Source of the DNA: Amyelois transitella | Taxonomy: Eukaryota > Arthropoda > Insecta > Lepidoptera > Pyralidae | NCBI RefSeq assembly: GCF_032362555.1 | Contig: NC_083511.1 | Location: forward strand, 7,006,001-7,070,000 | Direction: 5' to 3' | Length of the DNA stretch: 64,000 nt | In this document: positions 23,788 to 34,020 of the stretch, in pieces | Position numbering within the stretch: the stretch's first letter is position 1 | Layout of the letters: every line of letters starts with the position of its first letter | Position numbers and translations under genes: made by a program | Notes under the pieces: generated by a model | The model's database searches: none | Told to the model about the DNA's origin: nothing | What the model saw: only the letters and a program-made list of their open reading frames with translations

Positions 23788-24843
23788 CGTTTGAGTTAAG
23801 AAAAAAATAAAATGCAACTGGAATGAAGACAAGACCATACATACAGACGTATAACCCCAGACTGTTACAAATTCAAAATTGCCTACTATTTTTATTAAAT
23901 TAACGACGGTTCAATAATCCCGGCCGTGTGATAGGAATTTCTACTTAAATAATTATGATAAATTCTTAATTATACATTTTTACATAGTATTAATTACATA
24001 TGAAGCGTTAAATAGGATTGTACCATGCTGTTTTTGTTAGGTGCAAACAATACCTACCTATAACAATAGGATTAACTACTTACATATTAGATATCCGAGT
24101 ATCAAATCTATCTAAGATTCAATTTAGAGGTATTTGTGTTTGGGTTATTGTTAGCCTAAGTTTTATTAATACAAATTGAAATTTTTAAGACTAACATACT
24201 CGTATGGATGAGAGAGTACGTGTGTAAAATAAGGTAATAAAATTATACCCGAATGTTTAATAACAATGCCAAAGTCAGACTAATGGCCCATAATCACACG
24301 TAGAGTACGTAAAATTACATAGTGAGAACTAACACTGTCGGAAAAAGTTTTGAGATGACCTCATCAAAATTACAATGCAAATCTATGAGCATGAGTTTAT
24401 ACCACAGATTTTTACAGAGATAGGCTTTGTTTATTCTATTGTTGTATTCTTCATGTTGGTGAAAATAATTAAAATCGGATCAGTAGATTCAAAGATCCAT
24501 ATATCCACAAAAAAAATTCACAAACAAATACATATAAAACATGCATTCATTATAATAATAATACATGCAATTTAAGATTTCCCGACCTTTAAAGAACTTT
24601 AATAAACTTTAGAAATTTACATATTTTGAAATGTGAAAAATTCGCGTGTAGGTAGGTATAGTGTACCTACTTAACCAAAAGGAACGGATATTTCTAATAC
24701 TTACGTTAATCGAAGACACAATTCTTCATACTTCAAGCATACATTATTTTTTTTCCTTGATCGAAAGCGTTTTAAGCTAACAATTTATTACTATAAAGTT
24801 CAACGACTTGCCAAAATCGGTTATCTTCGCGAGAATTATGTAC

Positions 24844-24975
24844 AAAGGCGCAAGTTGACTTAGGAACCTAATGGCTTTTAAAAGTTATTACTTGCCTCTA
24901 CAAACTGCGATCAGTTTGCCTGACCCCTATATGGAAGTCATATTGATATTGGAGAATAGCTTTACTTGCGCCTTT
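24844..24975. repeat. Element or segment bounded by 12-bp inverted repeats
   Basis: AAAGGCGCAAGT at 24844-24855 is mirrored exactly by ACTTGCGCCTTT at 24964-24975. The interior is 108 bp, with no ORF. It could be a small MITE; a target-site duplication is not obvious. Confidence 0.55.
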
Positions 24976-25919
24976 AAAAGTATTTATTGCTTATGCTTTT
25001 AAAGAACCCTTGTTTATCTTTAATCCTATTATTATAGTAGGTAAAGTTATTGTAATTGTGATTGGTGAATCAGCAAAAACCTAGATTTTTGTTTCTAAAA
25101 AGGGTTAGATTTTTTGAAATCAGTTTATATATATACCTAACGTTTCATTTTAGATAAGATAAACTTTGCTCGTTTAGAAAAAATACGTATTAACTTAAAA
25201 ACTCCAATGCCAAATGCTTGCCGCATTAATGAATCTAATTTAAAGCAAAAATGGTTAAAATTTTTAGAATACATTGCTCTTATGATACTGCGATATCTAA
25301 TACTAAACGGTTTAATTTATCAACTATTTTTCATTGATCCTACGATTACAATGCTTTTTCTAGGATTAAACAGTGGCCAGAATTAAATTAAACAGACAAA
25401 ACACATTTGCCCATTGTTAATATTAGCACACGCACCTAGATAAAACAAATTGACATTAAACTGGCAGATTTGTAAGGTTGAATAATAGATATTTTAATGA
25501 TAATGTTATTTACCATATATTTATTTAAGGTATTTTCTCAAAGATGGAATTTAATCTTTACCTTTTCTCCGAAATGGGCGTTGTCCGGTGTCAAGGTTCT
25601 TATCACTGACGTACGAGCCGCTTACAGGTTTATGGTCCATGAACTCATAAATAAACCAACTCCTGAGATAATCAACCGTCGAAATTTATTAACCTACGTA
25701 TTCTTTAAAATACAATGTACGTTCCGTCATAATTTTATCAAGTGGTCATCAGTTGATGTGAGATAAATTTTAGCCTCTCCCGTTTTATGTTTCATTCTTG
25801 TTGTCCTGTATTTTTTACATTGTTTATATTATTTTTTTGCTACTTACTGTGAGTGACTTCTATTTTTGAATACTGACTCTCCTAATATAATAAAATGTAG
25901 AAAATTATGAAGAGATGGG

Positions 25920-26205
25920 CAGAAATCTATACATATAATAAAACAGTAAAAATATTTTGTCTGTACATTTAGTATTTTTGACTGAAATGGATAGAGGAAC
26001 GCTTAGAATGAATAATAGCAAGCAAAAATATTTTTTTTAATTTCTTGTCTGTCTGTATGTATGATCACGATTATCTCCGAAAGTACTGAACCGATTTACT
26101 TCAAACTTTCACCAATTGCTTTGTTTTAACTCAGAAGAACATTTAAAGTTTGCTTCATCAAAATCGGTTCAATAAAAAAAAGTTATCGACAAGTTGAATG
26201 AACTC
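25920..26205 (+). repeat. Dispersed repeat, 'ctatacatataata' type
   Basis: It begins 'aatctatacatataataaaa' and includes 'ttgtctgtctgtatgtatga', 'tctccgaaagtactgaaccg', and 'aaaatcggttcaat'. The same arrangement recurs at 58985-59240, where the internal text differs. The family is common in Lepidoptera; class is not assigned. Confidence 0.6.
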
Positions 26206-26392
26206 AAGGCATGAGTTTGCCTGCAAATAAGTTACGAAATTAAAAATTCAAAGTCATTTATCATTGTACGACAGCATAATACCTATAACATATAAATATA
26301 AGTGAAAATCAGTTTGATAATATTCTGGTTTTGCCGCACATAACATGCGTAATTCTCACGTAAAAAGATTTTTGGTTTGTTAGTTTACTTTA

Positions 26393-26653
26393 GTGCCGTG
26401 TGGTTCCCGGCACCAATACAAAAAAATATAGGACCACTCTATCTCTTTCCCATGGATGTCGTAAAAGGCTACTAAGGGATAGGCTTACAAACTTGGGATT
26501 CTTTTTTAGGCGATGGGCTAGCAACCTGTCTCTATTTGAATCTTAATTCTATCTTAAAGCCAAATAGCTGAACGTGGCCTATCCGTCTTTACAAGACTGT
26601 TGGCTCTGTCTACCCCGCAAGGGATATAGACGTGATTATATGTATGTATGTAT
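26393..26653 (+). mobile_element. Full-length SINE-like element
   Basis: Head GTGCCGTGTGGTTCCCGGCA, 'aggaccactctatctctttc', 'ggatgtcgtaaaaggctac', 'ttgggattcttttttaggcg', 'ctagcaacctgtctctattt', 'gttggctctgtctaccccgc', 'aagggatatagacgtgatta' and a (tatg)n tail. This is the best forward copy and serves as the family reference here. Confidence 0.92.
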
Positions 26654-27686
26654 TGATCAAGTATTTATTTCAGAAAAGTGTTGCCGTACTAACACTCGCT
26701 AAAAATACAGGTACTTTTTACAAAGCAGGTAGACGAACACAAAAGTTTTAAGCCATTTAATATCACTGACATTTAGCATGCGCACGTTGAATACAGTCTG
26801 AGGCTAATTTATAATATATTATTTACAACAGTACAAAGTTTATTGCGACAAAGGAGAGAAACTCCAGTAGGAACTTCCAGTTATGAAGTGTTCATAATAC
26901 CTAATTTTCGCAGAATGGGAACCTTCTTTAGTGATTTTGTGGAAATATAAGTTAGGAACGTATACGTTAGGTTAGTTAGCGGTACTATATAAGTACCGCT
27001 TCGCCCTTGGTACAACACACGCTCAAAAATGTATCTTTTAAGAATTTTCATTGGTAACTGTCGAGTTTGCATGAAAAGAGTAGTGAATGCGGGGAAGCAG
27101 GAGAGAATTGTAGAAATCATAGCATGTAAGAAACAGGCATGTTGGTATGTATGTACCGCTACATAGGTCTTGATATAAACTTGATCTGATTAAGTAACAA
27201 TTTTTCTCATAACTTTAAGTTGATTAGATAAAATAGGACTTCTTTTTTTAGGGATAAAAAAAAAATAACAAAGAAGTGTACTTACTATATTTAATCAAAA
27301 TCATTTTTGAAACGAAGAATTTCAGAATTAACCCGGAAATTAATAAACAAAACTCTTAAGAAAATCTCTCTAACTATATGTTGTTTTAAATTTATCACCA
27401 ATAAAATTGTCGATCAAGAAAGTTAATGACGACAAGAGTACAGTTTAAAAATTATCATAAACTGAGATTTATTAACGAAGTTATTTCAAAAGAGTCATAA
27501 ATGTAATAGAGGAGATTGATAAGGAATCGAAGATTTTCATTTAGATATTTGGCTGTCATTGGTATTTTGAAGTATTAAAAGTAGGTAGATTTTAAGAGTT
27601 TAATGGTATTTTATATTATTATTTTTTATTTAAATTATTATGAGAACAAATATTCTCTCTCATTATATTATATGTAATATATATCA

Positions 27687-27747
27687 GGTCTTTAAACACG
27701 CACGTTAGTTTATCTTCATTAAAGATAAACTTTAGTGTTTAAAGACC
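27687..27747. repeat. Long imperfect hairpin
   Basis: GGTCTTTAAACAC pairs exactly with GTGTTTAAAGACC, and inside this AGTTTATCTT pairs with AAGATAAACT around a short loop, with a few unpaired bases on the left arm. It is 61 nt overall. It could be a small palindromic element or a miRNA-like precursor, though the terminal loop is short. Confidence 0.7.
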
Positions 27748-27750
27748 AAT

Positions 27751-27775
27751 TTACTATGAAGATTCTTCATAGTAA
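27751..27775. repeat. Perfect 25-nt palindrome
   Basis: TTACTATGAAGA, one central T, then TCTTCATAGTAA. It starts three bases after the hairpin at 27687-27747 ends, giving two adjacent stem structures. Confidence 0.85.
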
Positions 27776-28549
27776 TCATATATGAATTATCATAGTGTTA
27801 GCCTAGTATTTAAACATTCAAAAAGTATTTAGTTTTCTTATTTTAGTAGAATTTTAAGTTCTTGACGGTGATTGTAAGAGATTGAAAAAATTTTTTTTAT
27901 CCGATCCAAAAAACGCAAAAATTTAAATTGCCGTTTTATTCCCACATCACGTAAAAACTAAAAGTGGAAAGTTAATTAAAAAGTTGTTCGTTTGCTTCAG
28001 AATAATAAATATAATGCAAACACAGAAAGTTTCGCTCTAAATCAAACAAGTCTGAACAAAACGTATCCTTTATGTACGGGTAGAGTTTAGATTTGTTTGT
28101 TCAAAAGTGTGAAGTATTGTGTCCAAGTGAAGAGTAATAGCGTGGAAAGAGTTTAGGCTAAGTACGTCTTCGGCAGTAAAGAAGTCGTGCTACTGAGTCT
28201 AAACAAAACAAGTTTATTTAGATTGGGAATATAAGTTGACGGCAGCGAACGACAGGCTGGGTTGAACTGCAAGTTTTTAAATCGGTAAGTATAAATGCTA
28301 TCAAAGCTGCATATGTATACAGTGATCGTGATAAGTGGAAAGATGTAGTTTTTGCCTCCGGAAAAGAGGCGTGATTTTATGTTTTGAAAATCAGAATTAA
28401 GCTTAACTGCAAAATTTAAAATGTTTGTATCGAGATAAACAAAATATGACATGAAGATAGTGAGAGAAATAGAACTGTAATATGAAAAAGTATTTGACAA
28501 CATAAAACTTTTGCTAAGGAAAATTATAATTGGATGGGCCAAACTAAAC

Positions 28550-28675
28550 GCTTAGGTTCCGTAAATTAACATTGCTTTATAACATTTAATATTAAACAGG
28601 AGCACAAAACTAGTAAACCTACCTGCAATGTTTAATATTAATGTGATAAAGCTATGTTTATTTACGGAACCTAAG
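28550..28675. mobile_element. Small palindromic MITE, GGTTCCGTAAAT termini
   Basis: The ends are TTAGGTTCCGTAAAT and its complement ATTTACGGAACCTAA. Inverted similarity continues for about 47 bp on each side with around four differences, around a centre of about 30 bp. The flanking TA on both sides fits a TA target duplication as in Tc1/mariner-type elements; this is inference. Confidence 0.75.
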
Positions 28676-29096
28676 CCTTAAGTAAGTTGGTTACCGTTGT
28701 CAATGTGCAAACGACGGATTGTGATTCTGCAGATCTTGAACGAGATTAACTTAGAGTACGTCTGTGAAGAGAGGTCGAATGGCTTTGGTGCGCTGTGCAT
28801 CAATCCATAGTGGTATTTGTTAGTACTTATCACTGTAGTTTGTAGAATTATAACTCTCTGTTGTTATTGAAGAGGAATCTTCTAACACAGGTGATTATAT
28901 ATTTAAAAAAAGAACCAGACCTCAAATATGATTTAAATTTAATGGAACAGAAATAAAATTATAATTATTTATATTGCTTGGAATTATTAGTGTTGCATTT
29001 ACCTACACTCTTACGACTTATTTTTCCTTTGGTGTAAATCTCGATACATTTCTCTGGAGAAAAGTCTGAAGTGCACTTTTTGACAGTCAGATTTTT

Positions 29097-29180
29097 GTAA
29101 GTCAGGTTTTTAAACTTAATGGCTCCCGTCTGACTTCCTCAATTTTTGCAGGGGAACCAGATCCATGATGGATCAAGATA
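29097..29180 (+). repeat. Dispersed repeat fragment ('gtcaggtttttaaac' type)
   Basis: It reads 'gtcaggtttttaaacttaat', 'ggctcccgtctgacttcctc' and 'gcaggggaaccagatccatg'. Sister fragments occur at 47815-47890 and 39870-39965. The class is unknown. Confidence 0.6.
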
Positions 29181-29639
29181 ACATAGCTGATAGATAACTG
29201 CATTAGATTAATGCGCCTATGTTTAATAAAATAGATAGAGAAATTCAATAATAAGTTGCCCGTGGCAACACACGACAAGAGTTTTCCAAATCTCTATTAA
29301 TTTCCTCTAACATACATATACCTACTGATTCTAAGAAGGCTATCCAATTTCACTAGCTAAACATTGCGCACTAAGATTGATTTGAGTTTTTCGAAGTAAA
29401 TTTATAGGGTAGGTTGGAAACACCGATCGCACGGACGCCTCTCTGCCAATCCTGACGATCATTTGTCAGTGTCTTTGGCCTATCTGATCCGTAAACTGAA
29501 TGAACTTTGGTAAAAGTCTAACGCAAATTAAGAAAAAAGATAGTGTGCTTTGACCAGAAAATTAGTCATATTAATTACTTTTCATCACTAGAAATGACTA
29601 TCGTTGTTTTTATTTTTTAATTAGAGTTTAACACGTCTA

Positions 29640-29825
29640 CGCCCCCGTGAAATACCTTTGATTTCAGTTCCCGCGGGAGTTTCGGGGAATTTTCTCTTGA
29701 AGGATCCCTAAACCGCATATGGAACTTACATGCCAGATTCCAAAACACTAACCAGAGCTGTGCGGTGATATCTCAGTCAATCAGTCAGTCGGTCACTCTT
29801 TTATTATAAAAATAAATAGATTATG
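29640..29825 (+). repeat. Dispersed repeat with 'agttcccgcgggag' core
   Basis: It contains 'cgcccccgtgaaatac', 'agttcccgcgggag', 'tgccagattccaaaacacta' and 'agtcaatcagtcagtcggtc', ending in an AT-rich tail. The copy at 50620-50830 has the same order of landmarks. Confidence 0.6.
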
Positions 29826-30869
29826 GATAATATTTTAATACCAGAAGTTTTAACCAACGTTTAAATTTACCGATGTTTTCGCTCACAGAGCATCATATTA
29901 TAATGTTAATTTGGTCTAAAGTATAATTTTAAACTATGAGATCATTTTTTGCTTCGTCATTAATGCGTGTAATAATGTCTGATGCAATTTTAAACTGTAT
30001 TTGCGGGTATCATGGCGAATAATTCGCGGCATTGGCGGGCTCTAGCGCGCGGACTTAACAATCAGTTTAGTGCACTGACTGACAGAGACTGAAGTTTGAT
30101 ATAAAACTTTGTTATGATATTAGTTTGGGTTGTTCTGAAACGCGTTTCGTGACTTGGTTAAGATGGATAAGGGGAATCGGTGCATTAGTATTATAACTTA
30201 GATTAAAGCATACAGAATCAGATGTATGAAATTTGAATTAAAATAGTTGATTTATTTAACAATACATAAGTGAAATGAAATATTAAAAGAAGGTAAATAT
30301 AAAAGAGTATAATATTGGGTGTTGTTAATACGGCGGTTACGTACTCTATTAACGACATAAGGTCACGTTTATCTACAGGCGACTGTACAGATATAAATTA
30401 GAATAAATTTCCGATTTCTTATTCAACCCATATTAATCGTTGATAAGGTCTTTCATTTCCCTTAATTCAAAATTCACCTTCCTTAATTCGTATTCATTTG
30501 TGATTTGTATCGCAATTCGACGACAATGATAAAACGTTGACGTAACATGACCTGTTGATCATTTGGGGGAAAATCGATCATTTTCCAAGTGAAGAAGCAT
30601 TACTCGGGTGCAAAATCGAGGAGCTGTTTTTATATGAATGAATGAATGAATGAACACTTTATTGTACAACATAATAACATAGTAACTTAAATTAAATATA
30701 ATCTAAGTAGGAAGTACAATTGGCGGTCTTATTGCTAAAAGCAATTTCTTCCAGACAACCGATGAATGGATAGTAATTTTATCACACAAAGCCGGACGGG
30801 ATGTAACAAATGCAACAGACAAGCTAATGAGTATTAATGCATAGACAAAAAATATTATAAATCCTTTAC

Positions 30870-30960
30870 CTACATACATACATATTATGTATACATAACA
30901 ATACATACATATTATATATACATAACAATACATACATATTATATATACATAGAAATACAT
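30870..30960. repeat. 27-bp tandem repeat in the LINE 3' UTR
   Basis: There are about three and a half units of 'tacatacatattatatata' plus 'cataaca'. Because the unit is a multiple of three, it creates a spurious repeated 9-residue peptide on the minus strand (YVYIICMYC), which should not be taken as a gene. Confidence 0.85.
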
Positions 30961-31020
30961 ACTATATATTTATATAATATATACTGATAAATAAAATATA
31001 TAATATGTAATACATAATAA

Positions 31021-33987
31021 CTATTTCGATGATGTGTAACATTGTTGCAAATAAAATTCCTTCACTTGAGATTTAAAAGAGTTTAACGACTGTGCTTTCC
31101 TAATGGACACTGGCAGGGCGTTCCACAATATAGTAGCTTTAATAGTGAAAGATTTAGCTAGAAACCTAGTCCGATGCACCGGAGTTCTCAAAGATAAATT
31201 ATCATTAGATCTAAGATTGCGGGGGTGAGAATCAGCAAGAAAAACAAATCGTTCCTTCAAGTAATGCGGGGACAATGGGTTAAATAAGATGTTATAAAGA
31301 AGGTACAGTATATGGCAATCCCGACGGAGTCGAATAGGAAGCCATTTGAGTTTAGATCTAAATTCCGAAACATGATCATACTTCCGCAGGCCAAATATAA
31401 ACCTAATACAATAATTTTGCAGACGCTCTAGTTTATTCAGCTGGTCCTCTGTAAGGTCAGTATAACAGACATCTGCGTAGTCAAGAAAAGGAAGCAAGAG
31501 AGACTCAGCAAGCGAAATTTTAGTGGCAGTCGGTAAGAAGTTACGAAGCCGTCTAAGAGAGGCTGCAGATCCAAAAAGTTTACGACATATAGACTGAATT
31601 TGATTGGCCCAAGAAAGACTATCGTTCATCAGTAAGCCCAGATTTCTAACACACTTACTATAAGGAATAGTAACCCCTTCAAAAACTACATCAGGTAAAG
31701 CAGCATAGTTTATATTTGAGAGCATATAAGAACTACCTATAATAATTACTTGTGTTTTAAGTGGGTTTACTTTAAGTCCATATTCATTACTCCACTTAGA
31801 AATACTCAGAAGATTAGAATTAGTTTGATGAATAGCATTATTAATGTTCTCTAATGGTGCTTTGATATAAATCTGCAGGTCATCCGCGTATAAATGATAT
31901 TGAGATGAAATATTTTCGGTTATAGAATTTATAAATATAGAAAATAAGAGCGGTGACAATACACCACCTTGCGGTACGCCAGCTGAAGTATTGCACCAAT
32001 TCGAGTAAGAATCTCCAAGGCGAATACGTTGGCGTCGGCCATATAGATAACTATGAAACCACTCGATCGCCGCTGGGGAAACGTTGATAGAACGCAATAT
32101 ACCGAGGAGTATGTCAAAGTTGACCGCATTAAACGCATTGCTGAAATCCAAAAGAGTTAAGACAGTTAACTGACGCTCCTCCATGCCACAGCGTATATCA
32201 TCTGTGATTTTTACAAGGGCTGATACCGTACTATGCCCCCTGCGAAAGCCAGACTGCATGGAATTAAATAAATTATTAGAATGGAGAAAATTGCGAATCT
32301 GGTCTTGAACAAGACGCTCTAATACTTTTGAAAGGAAAGGAAGGATTGATATGGGACGATAATCAGATAGTAATTTAGGATTGGGTTTCTTGGGCAAAGG
32401 AATAATATGCGCTTCTTTCCAAAGAGAAGGAAACACAGAGTCTAATAAACATGTATTAAAAATATGGCAAAGAACGGGTAGAATATGTTCTAAAATTGGA
32501 ATCAACATATTACGACTAATACCGTCAACCCCAACAGCGTTAGATGTAATCGCCATTACGCTTTTATGGACTTCATCAGCGGCGAATTGGCAGAAAAGAA
32601 ACGGTGCATGTTCGGGAGCTGAAATGGTGGAAAGATAATTTAGTGTTGAATTTTTTGTTGAAATATCCATATCCGGAGATGAAGAAAAATGAGAATTCAA
32701 AGAATTAATGTCTACATCATTTGAAATATTATGATTTTTGGAATTGCCCACTCCCAAAGAACGTAGAAATTTCCAAGTTTTTACTGGATCTCCATTTGTA
32801 ACTGACTCATGAATATGTCTACGCTGCGCATCACGTAATGCTCTGTTGCAGTGATTACGAATACTAGTGTATTTAGTTTTGTTAACTTCACTAGGATTAC
32901 ACTTATACCTGGTCTTAGCAGCCGCTTTCCTGTTCATTAACACTTTCAAATCATGAGTCAGCCACGGAGCTGGTAAATGTTTAATTTTAAATGATCTTAG
33001 CGGAGCATGAATGTCGTAGAGTTTAGTGATTGTGGAATTGAAAATTGTAATTTTATCATCAATCGACTCAGCATTTACAACAGGTGACCAGTCAATATTT
33101 CGCGCATCTTCTTGAAGTTTATCCTGATTTATGCCACTAAAATTTCGTTGAATAATAATTTGCGGTTTATATTTTGGAGGACGAACTTTGTAAGACAAAA
33201 ATAACAAATCATGGAAAGAAAAGGCATCGGCAGCATGTTGACTATGTTTAGCAACATGTTGTGAAGAAGAAACCAGTATGAGGTCCAGAAGAGATGGTAA
33301 TTTATTCGGCACATGATGCGTTGAACTGAGTGGGAGAATATGCATATTGCTAGAATGAATGATGGATTCAAATGTCGAACTTCTATTGTCTTTTTTAAGA
33401 AGGCAGGTGTTGAAATCGCCCATGATTACGCTGTGATTACAAGTAGGAAGAAAATCTTCTAGAAGTTTTTCAAACGATGAAAAATAATTTATGCCGGAAG
33501 AGGGACAGTAGTATACACCTAGAAGGACTTTTATGTGATTAAAATTTAACTCAATAAAGATATGTTCACCAGCATTTGGAGGTGGTGGCTGCGCAGACAT
33601 ACTTACAACGGAATAGGGAATATTAGAACGTAAATAAATGGCAACTCCTCCACCCCGCATATTAGTGCGATCATTACGTATTAAATGGTAACCCGGTAGG
33701 GGGAAAGAGACAGACTGAAGAGAGGTAGTAAGCCAAGATTCAGATACTAATATAGCGTGAATATTTTTGTTAGAAAAAGTTGCCTGAAAATCAGAGAAAT
33801 GTGCCGGAATGCTTTGAGCATTTATGTGAACAACATTGAAATTTTTCGGTACATCGGACAATTCACCGTCAATTATATCGGAAAGAGAAGGAATACTGAC
33901 ATAGCTATCATCACTGGAACAAGATAAATACTCTAAATTGTCGATACTTTCATTTACATTATCATCATCGTATAGTATATTCAACAT
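31021..33987 (-). CDS. LINE endonuclease/reverse transcriptase polyprotein (CR1-like ORF2)
   Basis: There are 988 uninterrupted codons. After an acidic leader of about 48 residues comes an AP-endonuclease-type domain (about 50-260): VVHINAQSI, SESWL, GGGVAIYLR, and GDFN at about 190-193. A linker follows, then the reverse transcriptase (about 480-740): LSDYRPISILPFLSKVLERL, QSGFRRGHST, LLDFSNAF, GVPQGGVLSPLLF, and the catalytic YADD at about 699-702. The C terminus has the usual LPFLDYADVCY and a basic SIRKAQSLNSFKSQVKEF. The enzyme nicks target DNA and reverse-transcribes its own RNA. An open frame with all catalytic motifs suggests a young, possibly active copy. The upstream ATG choice is by ORF length only. 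Confidence 0.95.
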   Translation of the reverse strand: MLNILYDDDNVNESIDNLEYLSCSSDDSYVSIPSLSDIIDGELSDVPKNFNVVHINAQSIPAHFSDFQATFSNKNIHAILVSESWLTTSLQSVSFPLPGYHLIRNDRTNMRGGGVAIYLRSNIPYSVVSMSAQPPPPNAGEHIFIELNFNHIKVLLGVYYCPSSGINYFSSFEKLLEDFLPTCNHSVIMGDFNTCLLKKDNRSSTFESIIHSSNMHILPLSSTHHVPNKLPSLLDLILVSSSQHVAKHSQHAADAFSFHDLLFLSYKVRPPKYKPQIIIQRNFSGINQDKLQEDARNIDWSPVVNAESIDDKITIFNSTITKLYDIHAPLRSFKIKHLPAPWLTHDLKVLMNRKAAAKTRYKCNPSEVNKTKYTSIRNHCNRALRDAQRRHIHESVTNGDPVKTWKFLRSLGVGNSKNHNISNDVDINSLNSHFSSSPDMDISTKNSTLNYLSTISAPEHAPFLFCQFAADEVHKSVMAITSNAVGVDGISRNMLIPILEHILPVLCHIFNTCLLDSVFPSLWKEAHIIPLPKKPNPKLLSDYRPISILPFLSKVLERLVQDQIRNFLHSNNLFNSMQSGFRRGHSTVSALVKITDDIRCGMEERQLTVLTLLDFSNAFNAVNFDILLGILRSINVSPAAIEWFHSYLYGRRQRIRLGDSYSNWCNTSAGVPQGGVLSPLLFSIFINSITENISSQYHLYADDLQIYIKAPLENINNAIHQTNSNLLSISKWSNEYGLKVNPLKTQVIIIGSSYMLSNINYAALPDVVFEGVTIPYSKCVRNLGLLMNDSLSWANQIQSICRKLFGSAASLRRLRNFLPTATKISLAESLLLPFLDYADVCYTDLTEDQLNKLERLQNYCIRFIFGLRKYDHVSEFRSKLKWLPIRLRRDCHILYLLYNILFNPLSPHYLKERFVFLADSHPRNLRSNDNLSLRTPVHRTRFLAKSFTIKATILWNALPVSIRKAQSLNSFKSQVKEFYLQQCYTSSK

Positions 33988-34020
33988 AATATATAAATAA
34001 AATATACGAATTTACAATAA

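Larger units (their letters stand above)
23790..30633. other. Long non-coding stretch, left part of the gene-poor region
   Basis: I see no host coding exon. It contains a 12-bp inverted-repeat pair (24844-24975), dispersed repeats at 25920-26205 and 29640-29825, a SINE at 26393-26653, hairpins at 27687-27775, a MITE at 28550-28675, a repeat fragment at 29097-29180, and a CpG-containing promoter-like patch around 30010-30180. ORFs here are short and compositionally ordinary for AT-rich DNA. Confidence 0.55.
30634..34020 (-). mobile_element. CR1-like non-LTR retrotransposon
   Basis: It holds one long intact endonuclease/RT frame (31021-33987) followed by an AT-rich 3' UTR. The 3' end, read on the minus strand, is CAATAAAGTGTTCA followed by tandem TTCA repeats. 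That tail type, short tandem repeats rather than poly(A), is characteristic of CR1/L2-type LINEs. The 3' UTR carries a 27-bp tandem repeat (30870-30960). No ORF1 is visible upstream of 33987, so the copy is either 5' truncated or belongs to a family with reduced ORF1. The 5' limit given is arbitrary. No target duplication could be identified. Confidence 0.88.

Noticed and set aside
28153-28542. 129-codon minus-strand ORF
   Set aside because: Composition is that expected of AT-rich DNA (Ser/Phe/Leu/Asn/Tyr), no domain is visible, and the opposite strand carries a better splice-donor signal.
30703-30960. 85-codon minus-strand ORF with repeated YVYIICMYC units
   Set aside because: It is produced by the 27-bp tandem repeat in the LINE 3' UTR, not a protein gene.
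32381-32638. Plus-strand ORF inside the LINE
   Set aside because: Shadow of the intact reverse transcriptase frame on the opposite strand.
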